From NCBI GenBank assembly GCA_947471985.1, contig CANIZL010000001.1:62001-126000 (forward strand): a stretch of DNA of 64,000 bases, written 5' to 3'. Source of the stretch: Verrucomicrobiota bacterium (lineage in GTDB: Bacteria > Verrucomicrobiota > Verrucomicrobiia > Limisphaerales > UBA9464). Within the stretch, counting starts at the first letter, position 1. Each line of letters starts with the position of its first letter. Below are positions 1-9,505 of the stretch, piece by piece. A program made the position numbers and the translations under genes. Under the pieces are notes generated by a model that saw nothing but the letters and a program-made list of their open reading frames with translations, was not told where the DNA came from and ran no database searches.

Positions 1-3000
1 ATCCTGGATGAAACCAAGACCAAATACGTCTTGTTCGCCGATGTCCGCGGTGAGGGAGGCTGGCACTACAACCGCAAGATCGGTGAGGATGGCGACGTTC
101 CGACCGGAGGCGGCAATAACATCGCCGTCTTTGACGGAGCGGCCTTTGACGACGGCGGGAACCACCGGATGAGCCTGCTGGCGGACGGAAAGACGGTTAA
201 ACTGATGCTCGACGGGCAGGTCGGGGCAGAGGTGAAATTCCCCTTTACGAAGATTCAGTTCCAATTTGGTAGTTATGCGCGGGCCAACAACGATACGGCC
301 GACACCACTTGGGATAATCTCAAGATCGAGACCAACCTGAAAACCGCGGTTGTCTTCTCGGATGACTTTTCCTCAAACACGGTAAATCCTGCCAAATTTC
401 AGCCGGATGCGCCCTTTTTTGAAGGCGGAACCGGGGACATCCATGCGGAGGCCAGCGGGGGTGTGATGAAGTTTGTCGGTGCGACCACCCAGCAGTGGTG
501 GTCCGGCGGCACCCTGCGGGCGTTGCCGATCTTTGACGCCTCGGAAGCTACGCCGGTGGCGGTGAGCGTGGATCGCGTCGCCGAAGTGGGCGTCGGGTCC
601 GCCTCGCGCAGCGCGCTGTGGATCCTGGATGAAACCAAGACCAAGTATGTGCTCTTCGCGGACGTCCGCAACGAGGGGGGTTGGCGCTATAATCGGAAGA
701 TTGGTGAGAATGGCGATGTGCCGACCGGCAGCGGAACGGACATCGGGCTGTTTAACGGCGCTTCCTATGACGATGGCGGAATCCACAAGATGCAAATCAT
801 TGCAGACGGCAAGACCGTCAAGTTGGTGCTGGACGGTCAGGTTGGGACAGAGGTGAAATTCCCGTTTTCCAAGGTGCAGTTTCAATTTGGCTCGTACGCC
901 CGGGCCAACAATGACACCGCGGATACGACCTGGGACAATTTCAAGGTCGAAACGGTATTGAAGGCCACCAGCGTCGTGTTTCAGGACGACTTTTCGGCGA
1001 ACACCATTGATCCCGCCAAGTACCAGGCGGACGCCCCGTTCTTTGAGGGCGGTGTGGGGGATATCCATGCCCAAGCGGACGGCGGAGTCATGAAATTTGT
1101 CGGCACCACGACCACCCAGTGGTGGTCCGGTGGTACTTTGGGCATCGTGCCGCAATTCGCGCCGTCCGAGGCCGAGAAAATCACCATCTCCATTGATCGT
1201 GTGGCGGAAGCCGGAGTCGGTTCAGCATCCCGTAGCGCGTTGTGGATTCTGGATGCCACCAAGACCAAATACGTTCTGTTTGCCGACGTCCGCGGCGAAG
1301 GTGGCTGGCATTACAATCGGAAGATCGGCCAGGCTGGCGACGTTCCGACCGGCGGGGGTAACAACATCGCCCTCTTCGACGGAGCGGCCTTTGACGACGG
1401 CGGCCTGCACCGGATGAGCATGGTGGCGGATGGCAAGACGGTGAAACTCCTCCTCGATGGCGTCCAGGGTGCCGAGGTTAACTTCCCATTTTCCCCGGTC
1501 GTATTTCAGTTTGGCAGCTATGCGCGGGCCAACAACGACACGGCGGACACCACTTGGGACAACCTGAAAATCGAGACGGCCGGCGGAGCCACGTTCCTGC
1601 AAACGGCGTCGTCGGTGCGAGTGGGAGCCAACAGCCCGGAGATCACGGTACGCATCCCGGCGGGATTGAATTCACAGAATGCGGTGCATCTCAAGGTCGT
1701 GAGCAGTGACCCGTCGATCGCCATTCCGGTGGGCGGGACGGGCGGTTCCTTGGATCTGACATTCCCGGCCGGGGGTGCCAATACGTTGACCTTCCGTACC
1801 CGTGGGGTTGCCTTGGGTGGAGCCCAATTCACTCTCGAGGGTGATTTTCCTGGTGCCAACAAGCTCGGCGTCGCCGTGATTTCCGGCCCGGGAATCGCGC
1901 TGGACGACCCGTTCACTGGAAACACTCTCGACGCGGCCAAATGGCAGAAGTCGACACAGGGGTTTGAAACCACCGGTGTGGGCACCTTCGACGTTTCCCA
2001 AACGGGCGGCACGTTGGTGGTCAGCGGGACCACGGACACCTCCTTTTGGGCCGGCGCCGGAGTTAAATCCACCAAGAGCTTTGTAGCTACCAAGGAGCTG
2101 AATCTGGTTTTTGATGTCGACCGCGTTTCCCTCGACCAGAGCGGCTCGGCGGGACGTACGGGCGTTTACCTTACCACGGCGGACCGTTCGAAGTTCGTTT
2201 TCTTCGGTCAGAATGTCGGGGAAAATAACTGGGAAGTTAATATCAATCCGGGCAATCCGACGGGCAGCGGCACGACCTTGGCCGTCTTCAGTGCGAAAAC
2301 CGAGACCGGGAAGAATCGCATCCGCTTGGTGGCTGATGGCTCTACCGTGGAGGTCTTCCTCGACGACGTGTCGGGTGGTCGCTTTCCGTTCGAAGTGAGC
2401 TCCGGCATCTTCTTCGAATTGGGTGCGTACGCCCGGGCCGAGACCGATACGGTCACCGGTGTCTTCGACAACGCCAAAGTCCAGTACGTGCTTCCCTGTA
2501 CCTCGGTGACACCGGCCGGGGTCTCGATGACCACGGCGGAGTCGGGTAAAACGGTCACGATCACCGTTCCGCAACTGCTGAATGATGCCGCACCGGTTAC
2601 TGTGACGGTCGCCAGCCTCAATCCCAACGTGGCGGTGCCAGCGGGTGCCGTTAATGGTTCGCTGACCCTGACGTTTGCGGCGGGCGCGGCGAATTCCCAA
2701 GTCATCACCGTGGTGCCGGTCGGTAAAGGTGCCACTCAGTTCAGCATCGTCAGTTCACCTGCCAATTGCGTGGTCGGAAACCTCGACGTCGAGGTGGTGG
2801 TGGTCCCGAAGGTGCTACTCACGGACAACTTCTCCGGCAACTCGGTGGATACCACCAAGTGGCGCGTGGATACGACCTCCTTTGATTCGGGTACGGCCAC
2901 GCCGGAATCCGAGCTGACGCTGGTGAATGGCGCGGTGAAGATCTCCGTAACTGCCGAAACCTCGCTCTGGCCGGGTATCGCCCTGTTTACCGCCAACTCC

Positions 3001-3663
3001 TTCGATGCCGCGGCCACCGCGCCGCTGACGTTTGAAGTCGACCGCACTCTGGTGGAATACCAGTTGACCACCGGCACCGGCGCCGAGGAACGCTCGGGCG
3101 TTTGGGTTCGGGACGGCGCGGGGAACTTCGTGTTCCTCTCGGATTATATCGCCCACGACGGCCGTAATTTTGGCTGGCGCTACAACAAGGCCACCGGTCA
3201 GGCCGACGATAATCCTACCAACGAGGGCACCAATCTTGGCGCTTTTGATGGCGGAAATTTCGACGACGAAAAGAGCCATCACGTCAAATTGGTGGCCAAC
3301 GGATCGACCGTGAAATTCTATGTCGATGGCGTGTTGGGCGGTTCGGTTCCGTTCCCCTTCAGCCAAGGTCTCTCGTTTGGTTTCGGTGCCTACGTGGATG
3401 AGACCGGCAACGTCGTTCGCGGATACTTCGACAACGCCGTGCTTTCGGGTGGCGAAGACACGACGGTGGTACCCTCCAAATTGTCCGCCTCCCTTCAAGG
3501 GGCGAATGTCGTGATCAGCTGGACCGGCACCGGTGCATTGCAGGAAGCGGATGCCCTGGCCGTCCCGACGGTCTGGAAGAATGTGACGCCCGCTCCGGCC
3601 GGCAATTCCTACACAACTTCCGCCGCTTCAGCGGCGCGGAAGTACTATCGCACGTCGCGCTAG
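1..3663 (+). CDS. Secreted LamG-like tandem-repeat protein, 5' end outside the window
   Basis: The reading frame is open from base 1, so the first Met in the ORF track (base 31) is internal and the N-terminus lies upstream. The visible 1220 residues hold tandem beta-sandwich modules of about 207 aa, each running from a 'DDF.....DPAKF' motif through 'ADVR.EGGWHYNRKIG' to 'FGSYARANNDTADTTWDN'. One partial copy and two full copies are very similar at DNA level (period 621-624 bp). Two more divergent copies follow (about 1900-2480 and 2815-3450), each preceded by a beta-rich spacer rich in Val and Thr. The last 60 residues ('VVISWTGTG...YYRTS') resemble the C-terminal segment common in large secreted verrucomicrobial proteins. 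A surface adhesin or carbohydrate-binding role is likely but is inference. A strong terminator follows. Confidence 0.8.
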   Translation: MLDETKTKYVLFADVRGEGGWHYNRKIGEDGDVPTGGGNNIAVFDGAAFDDGGNHRMSLLADGKTVKLMLDGQVGAEVKFPFTKIQFQFGSYARANNDTADTTWDNLKIETNLKTAVVFSDDFSSNTVNPAKFQPDAPFFEGGTGDIHAEASGGVMKFVGATTQQWWSGGTLRALPIFDASEATPVAVSVDRVAEVGVGSASRSALWILDETKTKYVLFADVRNEGGWRYNRKIGENGDVPTGSGTDIGLFNGASYDDGGIHKMQIIADGKTVKLVLDGQVGTEVKFPFSKVQFQFGSYARANNDTADTTWDNFKVETVLKATSVVFQDDFSANTIDPAKYQADAPFFEGGVGDIHAQADGGVMKFVGTTTTQWWSGGTLGIVPQFAPSEAEKITISIDRVAEAGVGSASRSALWILDATKTKYVLFADVRGEGGWHYNRKIGQAGDVPTGGGNNIALFDGAAFDDGGLHRMSMVADGKTVKLLLDGVQGAEVNFPFSPVVFQFGSYARANNDTADTTWDNLKIETAGGATFLQTASSVRVGANSPEITVRIPAGLNSQNAVHLKVVSSDPSIAIPVGGTGGSLDLTFPAGGANTLTFRTRGVALGGAQFTLEGDFPGANKLGVAVISGPGIALDDPFTGNTLDAAKWQKSTQGFETTGVGTFDVSQTGGTLVVSGTTDTSFWAGAGVKSTKSFVATKELNLVFDVDRVSLDQSGSAGRTGVYLTTADRSKFVFFGQNVGENNWEVNINPGNPTGSGTTLAVFSAKTETGKNRIRLVADGSTVEVFLDDVSGGRFPFEVSSGIFFELGAYARAETDTVTGVFDNAKVQYVLPCTSVTPAGVSMTTAESGKTVTITVPQLLNDAAPVTVTVASLNPNVAVPAGAVNGSLTLTFAAGAANSQVITVVPVGKGATQFSIVSSPANCVVGNLDVEVVVVPKVLLTDNFSGNSVDTTKWRVDTTSFDSGTATPESELTLVNGAVKISVTAETSLWPGIALFTANSFDAAATAPLTFEVDRTLVEYQLTTGTGAEERSGVWVRDGAGNFVFLSDYIAHDGRNFGWRYNKATGQADDNPTNEGTNLGAFDGGNFDDEKSHHVKLVANGSTVKFYVDGVLGGSVPFPFSQGLSFGFGAYVDETGNVVRGYFDNAVLSGGEDTTVVPSKLSASLQGANVVISWTGTGALQEADALAVPTVWKNVTPAPAGNSYTTSAASAARKYYRTSR
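352..1575 (+). repeat. Near-identical tandem coding repeats, about 621-624 bp period
   Basis: The segment atcctggatgaaaccaagac begins at base 1 and recurs at 622, then in altered form (attctggatgccaccaagac) at 1246. This gives periods of 621 and 624 bp, or 207 and 208 codons. Two complete units lie here and a partial one precedes them. Differences are mostly at third codon positions, so reading-frame selection is likely to be maintained. Confidence 0.85.
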
Positions 3664-3703
3664 TCGATTGCGCCGGGACCAAGTACCCCGCATACCGAAT
3701 CAG

Positions 3704-3734
3704 CCCCGCGGCCGCCATGGTCGCGGGGTTTTCT
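3704..3734 (+). terminator. Rho-independent terminator of the LamG-repeat gene
   Basis: A ccccgcg / cgcgggg stem with an 11-nt loop is followed by tttt, 40 bp after the stop codon of the upstream gene. Confidence 0.75.
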
Positions 3735-3915
3735 CATTCCCGGGTCCGAATGGCGGTAGGGATGCTGCGGCGTCCCCTGGGATCGCGACTTCGGACAGCC
3801 TGTCGAGTCAACGAACCCTAACCGCACCGAAACCCCACCGTGCTAATTTTACCAACTGGCCCCGGGAACCCTGACCGCTCTTTGCCTTGGGCTGAATTCA
3901 TCGGAAGCTTTCCGG

Positions 3916-5871
3916 GTGCACACCCAGTTTCAGTTGGCCCGATGGCTTCGGCGTTCCGCCTCCGTCCCGGCTGTAGTCTGCTCGCTCGGCCTCGTCTGGC
4001 TTGGGGCGGGGGCGAAGGTTCACGCGCAAGGTGGGATCGATACCGCCACGACGTTACGGCAGTTGGAGACACGGCGGCGGCAACAGATCGTCGCCGCCCA
4101 ACGCTGTCGCGCCTTTCACGGTTTTCAGTTCAGCGATCAGTTGGTGGAAAGCGGTATCAAATTTCAACATCACACGGTTGAAGACGCCGGGCGGACTTAC
4201 CAGGCCGCCCATTACGACCACGGCAATGGAGTGGTTGCCGCGGATGTTAATAACGATGGACGACTGGATCTCTACTTCACCACGCAATTGGGAACCAACC
4301 AGCTTTGGCTGAATGTAGGAGGGGGAAAGTTTGTGGACGGCACCGCTCGGGCAGGGGTGGGATTGGTGGACCAGATTTCCGTCGGTGCCGCGTTTGCCGA
4401 TATCGACAATGACGGGGATGCGGATCTGTTTGTGACCACGGTCCGTCATGGGAATCATCTTTTTGAAAATCTGGGTGAAGGCCGCTTCCGGGATATCACC
4501 GGGGAGGCGGGATTGGCCTACTCGGGACATTCCTCGGGTGCGGTCTTTTGTGACGTGGATCAGGATGGATTGCTTGACCTATTGGTGGTGAACGTGGGGC
4601 GGTATACCAACGACGAAAAAGGTCCAGGCGGTTTTTATCACGCGTTGCCAGATGCTTTTCAGGGACACTTGTTTCCGGACCGCACGGAAACCTGCCGGTT
4701 GTACCGCAATCTCGGCGGGCACCGATTTGTGGATGTGTCGGATAAGATGGGCCTGCCCGGGCTTGGGTGGAGCGGGGACGCCACATTTACCGACCTGAAC
4801 CATGATGGCTTTCCTGACCTTTATGTTGTCAATATGCAGGGCGACGATCACTACCTGGAGAACCAGGCTGGCAAGGGGTTTCTCGACCGGACCGCCGCCC
4901 TTTTTCCGAAGACGCCCTGGGGTGCCATGGGGGTGAAGTTTTTTGACTTCAATCAGGATGGACACCCCGACTTGCTGGTGACCGACATGCACTCGGACAT
5001 GACCCGTCTGCAGACGGAGCAGGGACTGGGCTTTCGAGCGGAGCTGGAAAAGGGCAAAAGTGAGCCGTTTTGTTCGGCGCAATGGTCGGAAGCCTACCTG
5101 CAGGGATCCTCCAATAATATTTTTGGCAATGCTTTCTATGAGGGCCGGCCGAACGGTTCGTTTGCGGAGGTTTCCGACACGCAGGGCGTCGAGACTTATT
5201 GGCCCTGGGGCGTCAGCGCCGGTGATTTGAATGCCGATGGCTTCGACGATCTCTTCATCACTGCCGGGATGGGCTATCCCTTCCGATACGCCGTCAATTC
5301 CGTGCTGCTGAACGATGCCGGCAAACGCTTTTTTGACATGGAATTTGTTGTTGGAGTCGAGCCCCGCCGCGACCGGCGGATTGAAAAGCCTTGGTTTAGT
5401 CTGGATTGTTCCGGTGCCGACCGGACCAATTCACTCTGTGCTGGAGTCACCGGCCAAACCAATATCATGGGGTCGCTGAGTAGTCGTTCGTCCGTGATGC
5501 TGGACCTAGATGATGATGGTGACCTGGATATCGTCACCAGTGAGTTCAATGACGCTCCCCAAGTCCTGATCAGCAATCTCTCCGAGCAGCAGCCGATCCA
5601 CTACCTAAAAGTGGTGCTCCACGGGACCCGATCCAATCGCAACGGATTGGGCGCCACGGTGCGGGTGACGGCTGGGGGAAGACGATACGCGCTATATCAC
5701 GATGGAAAATCCGGGTACCTGGGACAGAGCGTGCTGCCCTTGTACTTTGGCCTGGGATCCGCCGCCAAAATTGAACGGGTGGAAGTGATCTGGCCGGGTG
5801 GGGACGCTCAGGTGGTTCAGGAGTCCGTCCCCGTGAACTCTACCCTGACCGTCCGGCAAAACGGGCCGTAG
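3916..5871 (+). CDS. Secreted FG-GAP/VCBS-repeat protein with C-terminal ASPIC/UnbV domain
   Basis: The 651-aa product starts at a GTG and has an N-terminal hydrophobic stretch ending near 'GAGAKVHAQGG', which looks like a signal peptide. The body contains repeated calcium-loop motifs of the FG-GAP/VCBS type: 'ADVNNDGRLDLYF', 'ADIDNDGDADLFV', 'CDVDQDGLLDLLV', 'FDFNQDGHPDLLV' and 'LDLDDDGDLDIVT'. These predict a seven-bladed integrin-like propeller. The last roughly 95 residues ('NRNGLGATVRVTAGGRRY...VIWPGG') match the ASPIC/UnbV domain that follows such propellers in CRTAC1-like bacterial proteins. The protein is exported and probably binds Ca2+; its ligand is unknown. It stands alone, with uxaC convergent downstream. 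GTG is chosen because it gives the complete signal peptide. Confidence 0.85.
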   Translation: MHTQFQLARWLRRSASVPAVVCSLGLVWLGAGAKVHAQGGIDTATTLRQLETRRRQQIVAAQRCRAFHGFQFSDQLVESGIKFQHHTVEDAGRTYQAAHYDHGNGVVAADVNNDGRLDLYFTTQLGTNQLWLNVGGGKFVDGTARAGVGLVDQISVGAAFADIDNDGDADLFVTTVRHGNHLFENLGEGRFRDITGEAGLAYSGHSSGAVFCDVDQDGLLDLLVVNVGRYTNDEKGPGGFYHALPDAFQGHLFPDRTETCRLYRNLGGHRFVDVSDKMGLPGLGWSGDATFTDLNHDGFPDLYVVNMQGDDHYLENQAGKGFLDRTAALFPKTPWGAMGVKFFDFNQDGHPDLLVTDMHSDMTRLQTEQGLGFRAELEKGKSEPFCSAQWSEAYLQGSSNNIFGNAFYEGRPNGSFAEVSDTQGVETYWPWGVSAGDLNADGFDDLFITAGMGYPFRYAVNSVLLNDAGKRFFDMEFVVGVEPRRDRRIEKPWFSLDCSGADRTNSLCAGVTGQTNIMGSLSSRSSVMLDLDDDGDLDIVTSEFNDAPQVLISNLSEQQPIHYLKVVLHGTRSNRNGLGATVRVTAGGRRYALYHDGKSGYLGQSVLPLYFGLGSAAKIERVEVIWPGGDAQVVQESVPVNSTLTVRQNGP

Positions 5872-5890
5872 TGGATCGCATAGTCGGTCT

Positions 5891-7294
5891 TTACCGGCCC
5901 ACCCCGGGGAATTCAAAATACGCTTCGGCGTTCCGGTAGCAGACGTTGCGGATCAACGGCGCCAAAAGTTCGTTGTCGTCCGGCAGTTCGCCATTTTCCA
6001 CGTCGCGCCCGATAAGATTGCAGAGAACCCGGCGGAAATATTCGTGCCGGGGATACGACATGAAGGAGCGGGAGTCGGTCACCATGCCCACAAAGCGTGA
6101 CAGCAGTCCGAGATTGGATAGGGCGTTTAGCTGCGCTTCCATTCCCTCTTTTTGATCGAGGAACCACCAGCCCGAACCGTATTGCATCTTCCCCGGGATG
6201 GAACCGTCTTGGAAGTTTCCGGCCATCGCGGCAAAGACGTAGTTGTCCGCCGGGTTTAGGTTGTAGAGAATGGTTTTCGGCAGGCAGTTTTCCTGATCCA
6301 ATCGGTCGAGGAAGGCGCTGAGGGCGGTGGCTTGCGGCCAGTCACCGATTGAATCGAAGCCGGTGTCCGGGCCAATTTCGCGGAGCAGGCGGGTGTTGTT
6401 GTTCCGCAGGGGCGTGAGGTGCAGCTGCATCGCCCACTGCTTCTCCGCGTAAAGGCGACCGAGATGCAGCATGACCACGGAGGCGAAGCGCTGGTGCTCG
6501 ACCGGTGAGGCGGCCTGGCCGGCCCGGGCTCGTGCAAAGATGGCCGCGGCTTCCGATTCCGGGCAGTCGTCCGCGGGGCAGTAACTCAGTCCGTGATCCG
6601 ACAGCCGACAGCCGACTTCATGGAAGGCGTCCCGGCGTTGTTGCAGCGCCGCGAGAAAATCGGAAAAATTGGTGATCGCCCGATCGCTGGCCTGGGTGAG
6701 CCGATCCACCCAAGCATTAAATCCCGCGGGTTGGTGCACCGTGAGCGCCCGGTCCGGGCGAAAAGCTGGCAGCACGCGGGTGATCAGGCTTTGCCCGGCC
6801 AAGGCCCGATGGTAACGTAGATCATCCGTGGGATCATCGGTGGTGCCAATGGCGCGGACGGCGAATTTCTCCAGGATGGCGTGGGTGGTAAGGCCCGCGA
6901 GTTGTTCGTTGGCGCACTGCCAGATGCGGGCAGCACTGGCTTCGTTCAGCAGTTCGGTGATTCCGAAATACCGGCGGAGTTCCAGGTGCGTCCAGTGGTA
7001 GAGCGGATTCCGCAAGGTGTGCGGCACGGTGGCCGCCCAGGCTTGGAATTTCTCCCAGGGCGAGGCATCGCCGGTAATGTATCGCTCGGCCACACCGTTG
7101 GCCCGCATGGCCCGCCACTTGTAGTGGTCGCCCTCCAGCCAGATGGCGTGGAGGTTTTCGAAACGGCGATTCTCCGCCAGATCCTGCGGTGAAAGATGGC
7201 AGTGATAGTCGAAAATCGGCTGCGGTGCGGCAACTTCGTGAAACAGCCGACGCGCCGTTCCGGTTCCCAGCAGGAAATCGTCGTGGATGAACAT
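5891..7294 (-). CDS. uxaC: Glucuronate (uronate) isomerase
   Basis: The 467-aa product matches UxaC, the isomerase that converts D-glucuronate to D-fructuronate and D-galacturonate to D-tagaturonate, the first step of hexuronate breakdown. Visible family features are the N-terminal 'DYHCHLSPQDLAENR' metal-binding segment of the amidohydrolase-like barrel, 'LPKTILYNLNPADN', 'MQYGSGWWFLDQ' and 'MVTDSRSFMSYPRHEYFRR' near the C-terminus. The ORF track extends 14 codons further to a TTG, but the ATG at 7294 gives the usual N-terminus 'MFIHDDFLL' and is preferred. It is divergent from a ROK sugar kinase 108 bp away, which suggests a small sugar-use locus. No uxaB or uxuA is present in the window. 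Confidence 0.93.
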   Translation of the reverse strand: MFIHDDFLLGTGTARRLFHEVAAPQPIFDYHCHLSPQDLAENRRFENLHAIWLEGDHYKWRAMRANGVAERYITGDASPWEKFQAWAATVPHTLRNPLYHWTHLELRRYFGITELLNEASAARIWQCANEQLAGLTTHAILEKFAVRAIGTTDDPTDDLRYHRALAGQSLITRVLPAFRPDRALTVHQPAGFNAWVDRLTQASDRAITNFSDFLAALQQRRDAFHEVGCRLSDHGLSYCPADDCPESEAAAIFARARAGQAASPVEHQRFASVVMLHLGRLYAEKQWAMQLHLTPLRNNNTRLLREIGPDTGFDSIGDWPQATALSAFLDRLDQENCLPKTILYNLNPADNYVFAAMAGNFQDGSIPGKMQYGSGWWFLDQKEGMEAQLNALSNLGLLSRFVGMVTDSRSFMSYPRHEYFRRVLCNLIGRDVENGELPDDNELLAPLIRNVCYRNAEAYFEFPGVGR

Positions 7295-7402
7295 AGGATC
7301 CAGGATTCTTGTGCCGGGCCGCGGTGCGGCGATCAAGCAAAAGGCCCGGCTCTTTCGGCGGGCACGCCATTGCCATCCGGGATCCCTCTTTCATTTTATT
7401 CT

Positions 7403-8290
7403 ATGGATTACGTACTCGGTCTGGACCTGGGTGGCTCCAGCATCAAGGCGGTCACGGTGACGCCGGAAGGCCATCTTCTGGCGGAGGCGAATGTGCCTTT
7501 CGTGGATCGCGATCGCGAGTGGGCGCACAAGTTGCGGGCGTTGGTGGCTGATTTTGCCGCGCAACATAACGGCCCGGCCCGAGCCATTGGGATAGCGGCA
7601 CCGGGCTTGGTGGGGCGCAATGCGCGTAGTGTCGCTCACTTGCCGGGGCGTTTGATTGGCATTGAAGGGCTCGATTGGACCGAATGGCTGGGCGTCGCGC
7701 GTCCAATTCCGGTGTTGAACGATGCGCATGCGGCACTTTTGGGGGAGCGCTGGCAGGGGGCTGCCCGGGGGTTACAGGATGTCTTCCTCCTGACCCTGGG
7801 TACGGGCGTTGGGGGCGCTGCCGTGGTGGATGGCCGATTGCTGCTGGGCAATCTTGGGCGGGCCGGGCATTTGGGGCACACCGTGTTGGATTTCCTCGGG
7901 CCGCTGGACGATGTCGGCACGCCCGGATCGTTGGAACATGAAATCGGTAATAAAAACATCCAGACCCGCACCGGCGGACGCTTTCCGACGACCAAGGCCC
8001 TGGTGTCGGCCCATCTGGCGGGCGACGCCGAAGCGACCCGGGTCTGGCTGCGCAGCGTGAAAGCCCTGGCGGCGGGCATTGGATCTTTGATCAACGTGCT
8101 GGACCCCGAAGCGGTGATTGTCGGGGGCGGCGTGGCGGACGCAGGGGAAGCGTTGATGGGGCCGCTGCGGCGCGAACTGGAACGGGTCGAATGGCGTCCC
8201 GGGGGCGCGGCGGTCCGGCTGCTGCCCGCGCAATTGGGTGGGCTGGCGGGGGCTTATGGCGCTGCCTGGAACGCGTTGCAGGCTCCCTAA
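7403..8290 (+). CDS. ROK-family sugar kinase (glucokinase-like), zinc-motif variant
   Basis: The 295-aa protein has the ROK/ASKHA fold signatures: phosphate-1 loop 'GLDLGGSSIKAVTVT', phosphate-2 and signature region 'LTLGTGVGGAAVVDG', substrate loop 'VLNDAHAALLGE' with the catalytic Asp, and adenosine segment 'EAVIVGGGVADAG'. It should phosphorylate a hexose with ATP in the cytoplasm; the sugar cannot be told from sequence. The normal zinc-binding CxCGxxGC motif after 'GHLGH' is replaced by 'LDDVGTPGSLE' with no cysteines. The ORF extends 69 codons upstream, but the ATG at 7403 directly precedes the phosphate-1 loop and is the correct start. Confidence 0.88.
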   Translation: MDYVLGLDLGGSSIKAVTVTPEGHLLAEANVPFVDRDREWAHKLRALVADFAAQHNGPARAIGIAAPGLVGRNARSVAHLPGRLIGIEGLDWTEWLGVARPIPVLNDAHAALLGERWQGAARGLQDVFLLTLGTGVGGAAVVDGRLLLGNLGRAGHLGHTVLDFLGPLDDVGTPGSLEHEIGNKNIQTRTGGRFPTTKALVSAHLAGDAEATRVWLRSVKALAAGIGSLINVLDPEAVIVGGGVADAGEALMGPLRRELERVEWRPGGAAVRLLPAQLGGLAGAYGAAWNALQAP

Positions 8291-8319
8291 CGCCGGGCGG
8301 GAGATCACCGGGGGAGCAC

Positions 8320-8346
8320 GAAAAAGGGCCGGCAAAGCCGGCCCTG
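8320..8346 (-). terminator. Rho-independent terminator of the FKBP gene
   Basis: A perfect 9-bp stem agggccggc / gccggccct with a 3-nt loop lies about 40 bp beyond the FKBP stop. On the minus strand it is followed by ttttt. Confidence 0.85.
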
Positions 8347-8386
8347 AATGTTCTACGGGAAGCGACGGCGCCCATCGGCGCCGGGA

Positions 8387-9304
8387 TCACTTCGTCGGCG
8401 CGGGCGTCTTGGGGGCAGTGGCCTTCTTGGCCGCTTCCTGTTGCAGACGTTCCACATCACCCGCCTTGATCACTTCGATCTTGGCGCCTTTGTCCATCTC
8501 GGCCTTGCTGGGCACTTTGATGATATCGCTGGTCACCACGGGTTGCGGGCTGCCGGCGGCGGCCGCGCCCGGGGCCCCGGCCGTCTTGGCCACGGCCTCC
8601 TTGATTCCGATCAGCTCGATATCAAAAACCAACGTGGAGTTGGCTCCGATCTTGGGCCGTCCATTGGCGCCATAAGCGAGTTCGCTGGGAACCACCAGTT
8701 GCCACTTGGAACCGACCGGCATGAGCTGCAGGGCTTCGGTCCAGCCTTTGATCACCCCGGTCACGGCGAAGTTCGCCGGCTCACCCTTGGTGTACGAGCT
8801 GTCGAATTCGGTGCCATCAATCAGCGTGCCGCGATAGTGGCAGGTGACGGTATCGGTGGTCGTCGGCTTGGGGCCGGTACCGGCTTTGAGGATCTTGTAC
8901 TGCAGGCCGCTGGGGAGGACGACCACGCCGTCCTTGGTCTTGTTGGCGGCGAGATAAGCTTCGCCTTCGGACTTGTTTTTCGCGGCCGCCTTTTCGCTGA
9001 CCGCCTTGTTGTGTTCGCGGAAATAGCCGCTGGCCTGCTGATCCGAGAGCAACGGCGAATTGGTGGTGAACGAGGCGCGGAAGCCTTCGGCAACCAGTTC
9101 TGGCTTGGTTTCAAAACCGGCCCGGGCCAGATTGCGACGCATGTCGGCAGCGATCATGACGCCGACGGCGTAGCTGTAACGTTCCTCTTCCGTGGAGTAC
9201 TTGGCGGCCAGCGCGGGTGTCAGATTGGTGCTGGTCTGGGCGTGAAGCAGGTTGGCGGCGCCGGTGGTGGCGACGCAGAGAGCGGCGAAAATGTGTCGTT
9301 TCAT
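8387..9304 (-). CDS. Periplasmic FKBP-type peptidyl-prolyl isomerase with FKBP_N domain (Mip-like)
   Basis: The 305-aa protein begins with a signal peptide ('MKRHIFAALCVATTG...LLHAQ'). A helical FKBP_N dimerisation domain follows ('EEERYSYAVGVMIAADMRRNL', about residues 40-125), then a complete FKBP domain (about 128-235). The FKBP domain shows 'VTCHYRGTLIDGTEFDSSY', 'VIKGWTEALQLMPVGSKW' and 'PSELAYGANG...IGANSTLVFDIEL', covering the usual active-site residues. An Ala/Pro/Lys-rich tail of about 70 residues follows and has no recognisable domain. The expected role is proline isomerisation during folding of exported proteins. It is divergent from the Gfo/Idh gene. Confidence 0.9.
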   Translation of the reverse strand: MKRHIFAALCVATTGAANLLHAQTSTNLTPALAAKYSTEEERYSYAVGVMIAADMRRNLARAGFETKPELVAEGFRASFTTNSPLLSDQQASGYFREHNKAVSEKAAAKNKSEGEAYLAANKTKDGVVVLPSGLQYKILKAGTGPKPTTTDTVTCHYRGTLIDGTEFDSSYTKGEPANFAVTGVIKGWTEALQLMPVGSKWQLVVPSELAYGANGRPKIGANSTLVFDIELIGIKEAVAKTAGAPGAAAAGSPQPVVTSDIIKVPSKAEMDKGAKIEVIKAGDVERLQQEAAKKATAPKTPAPTK

Positions 9305-9505
9305 GCGTGTGATAACTCGATTTCGGGGGGTGATTTAGCCGTCCCGGTGACCTTGAACAACTAAGAAACGAAGGCCGCCCGCGGGTGGCGCCGACCGGGT
9401 TCGGAGGCGGTCCGGGCTGGCCGGGGAGGACGTGCGATTCGTAAACCCGCGGACAAACCTCTTTCGCAATCGGCTCGACCGGATAAGTTGCGGCTTTCAT
9501 CCGTC

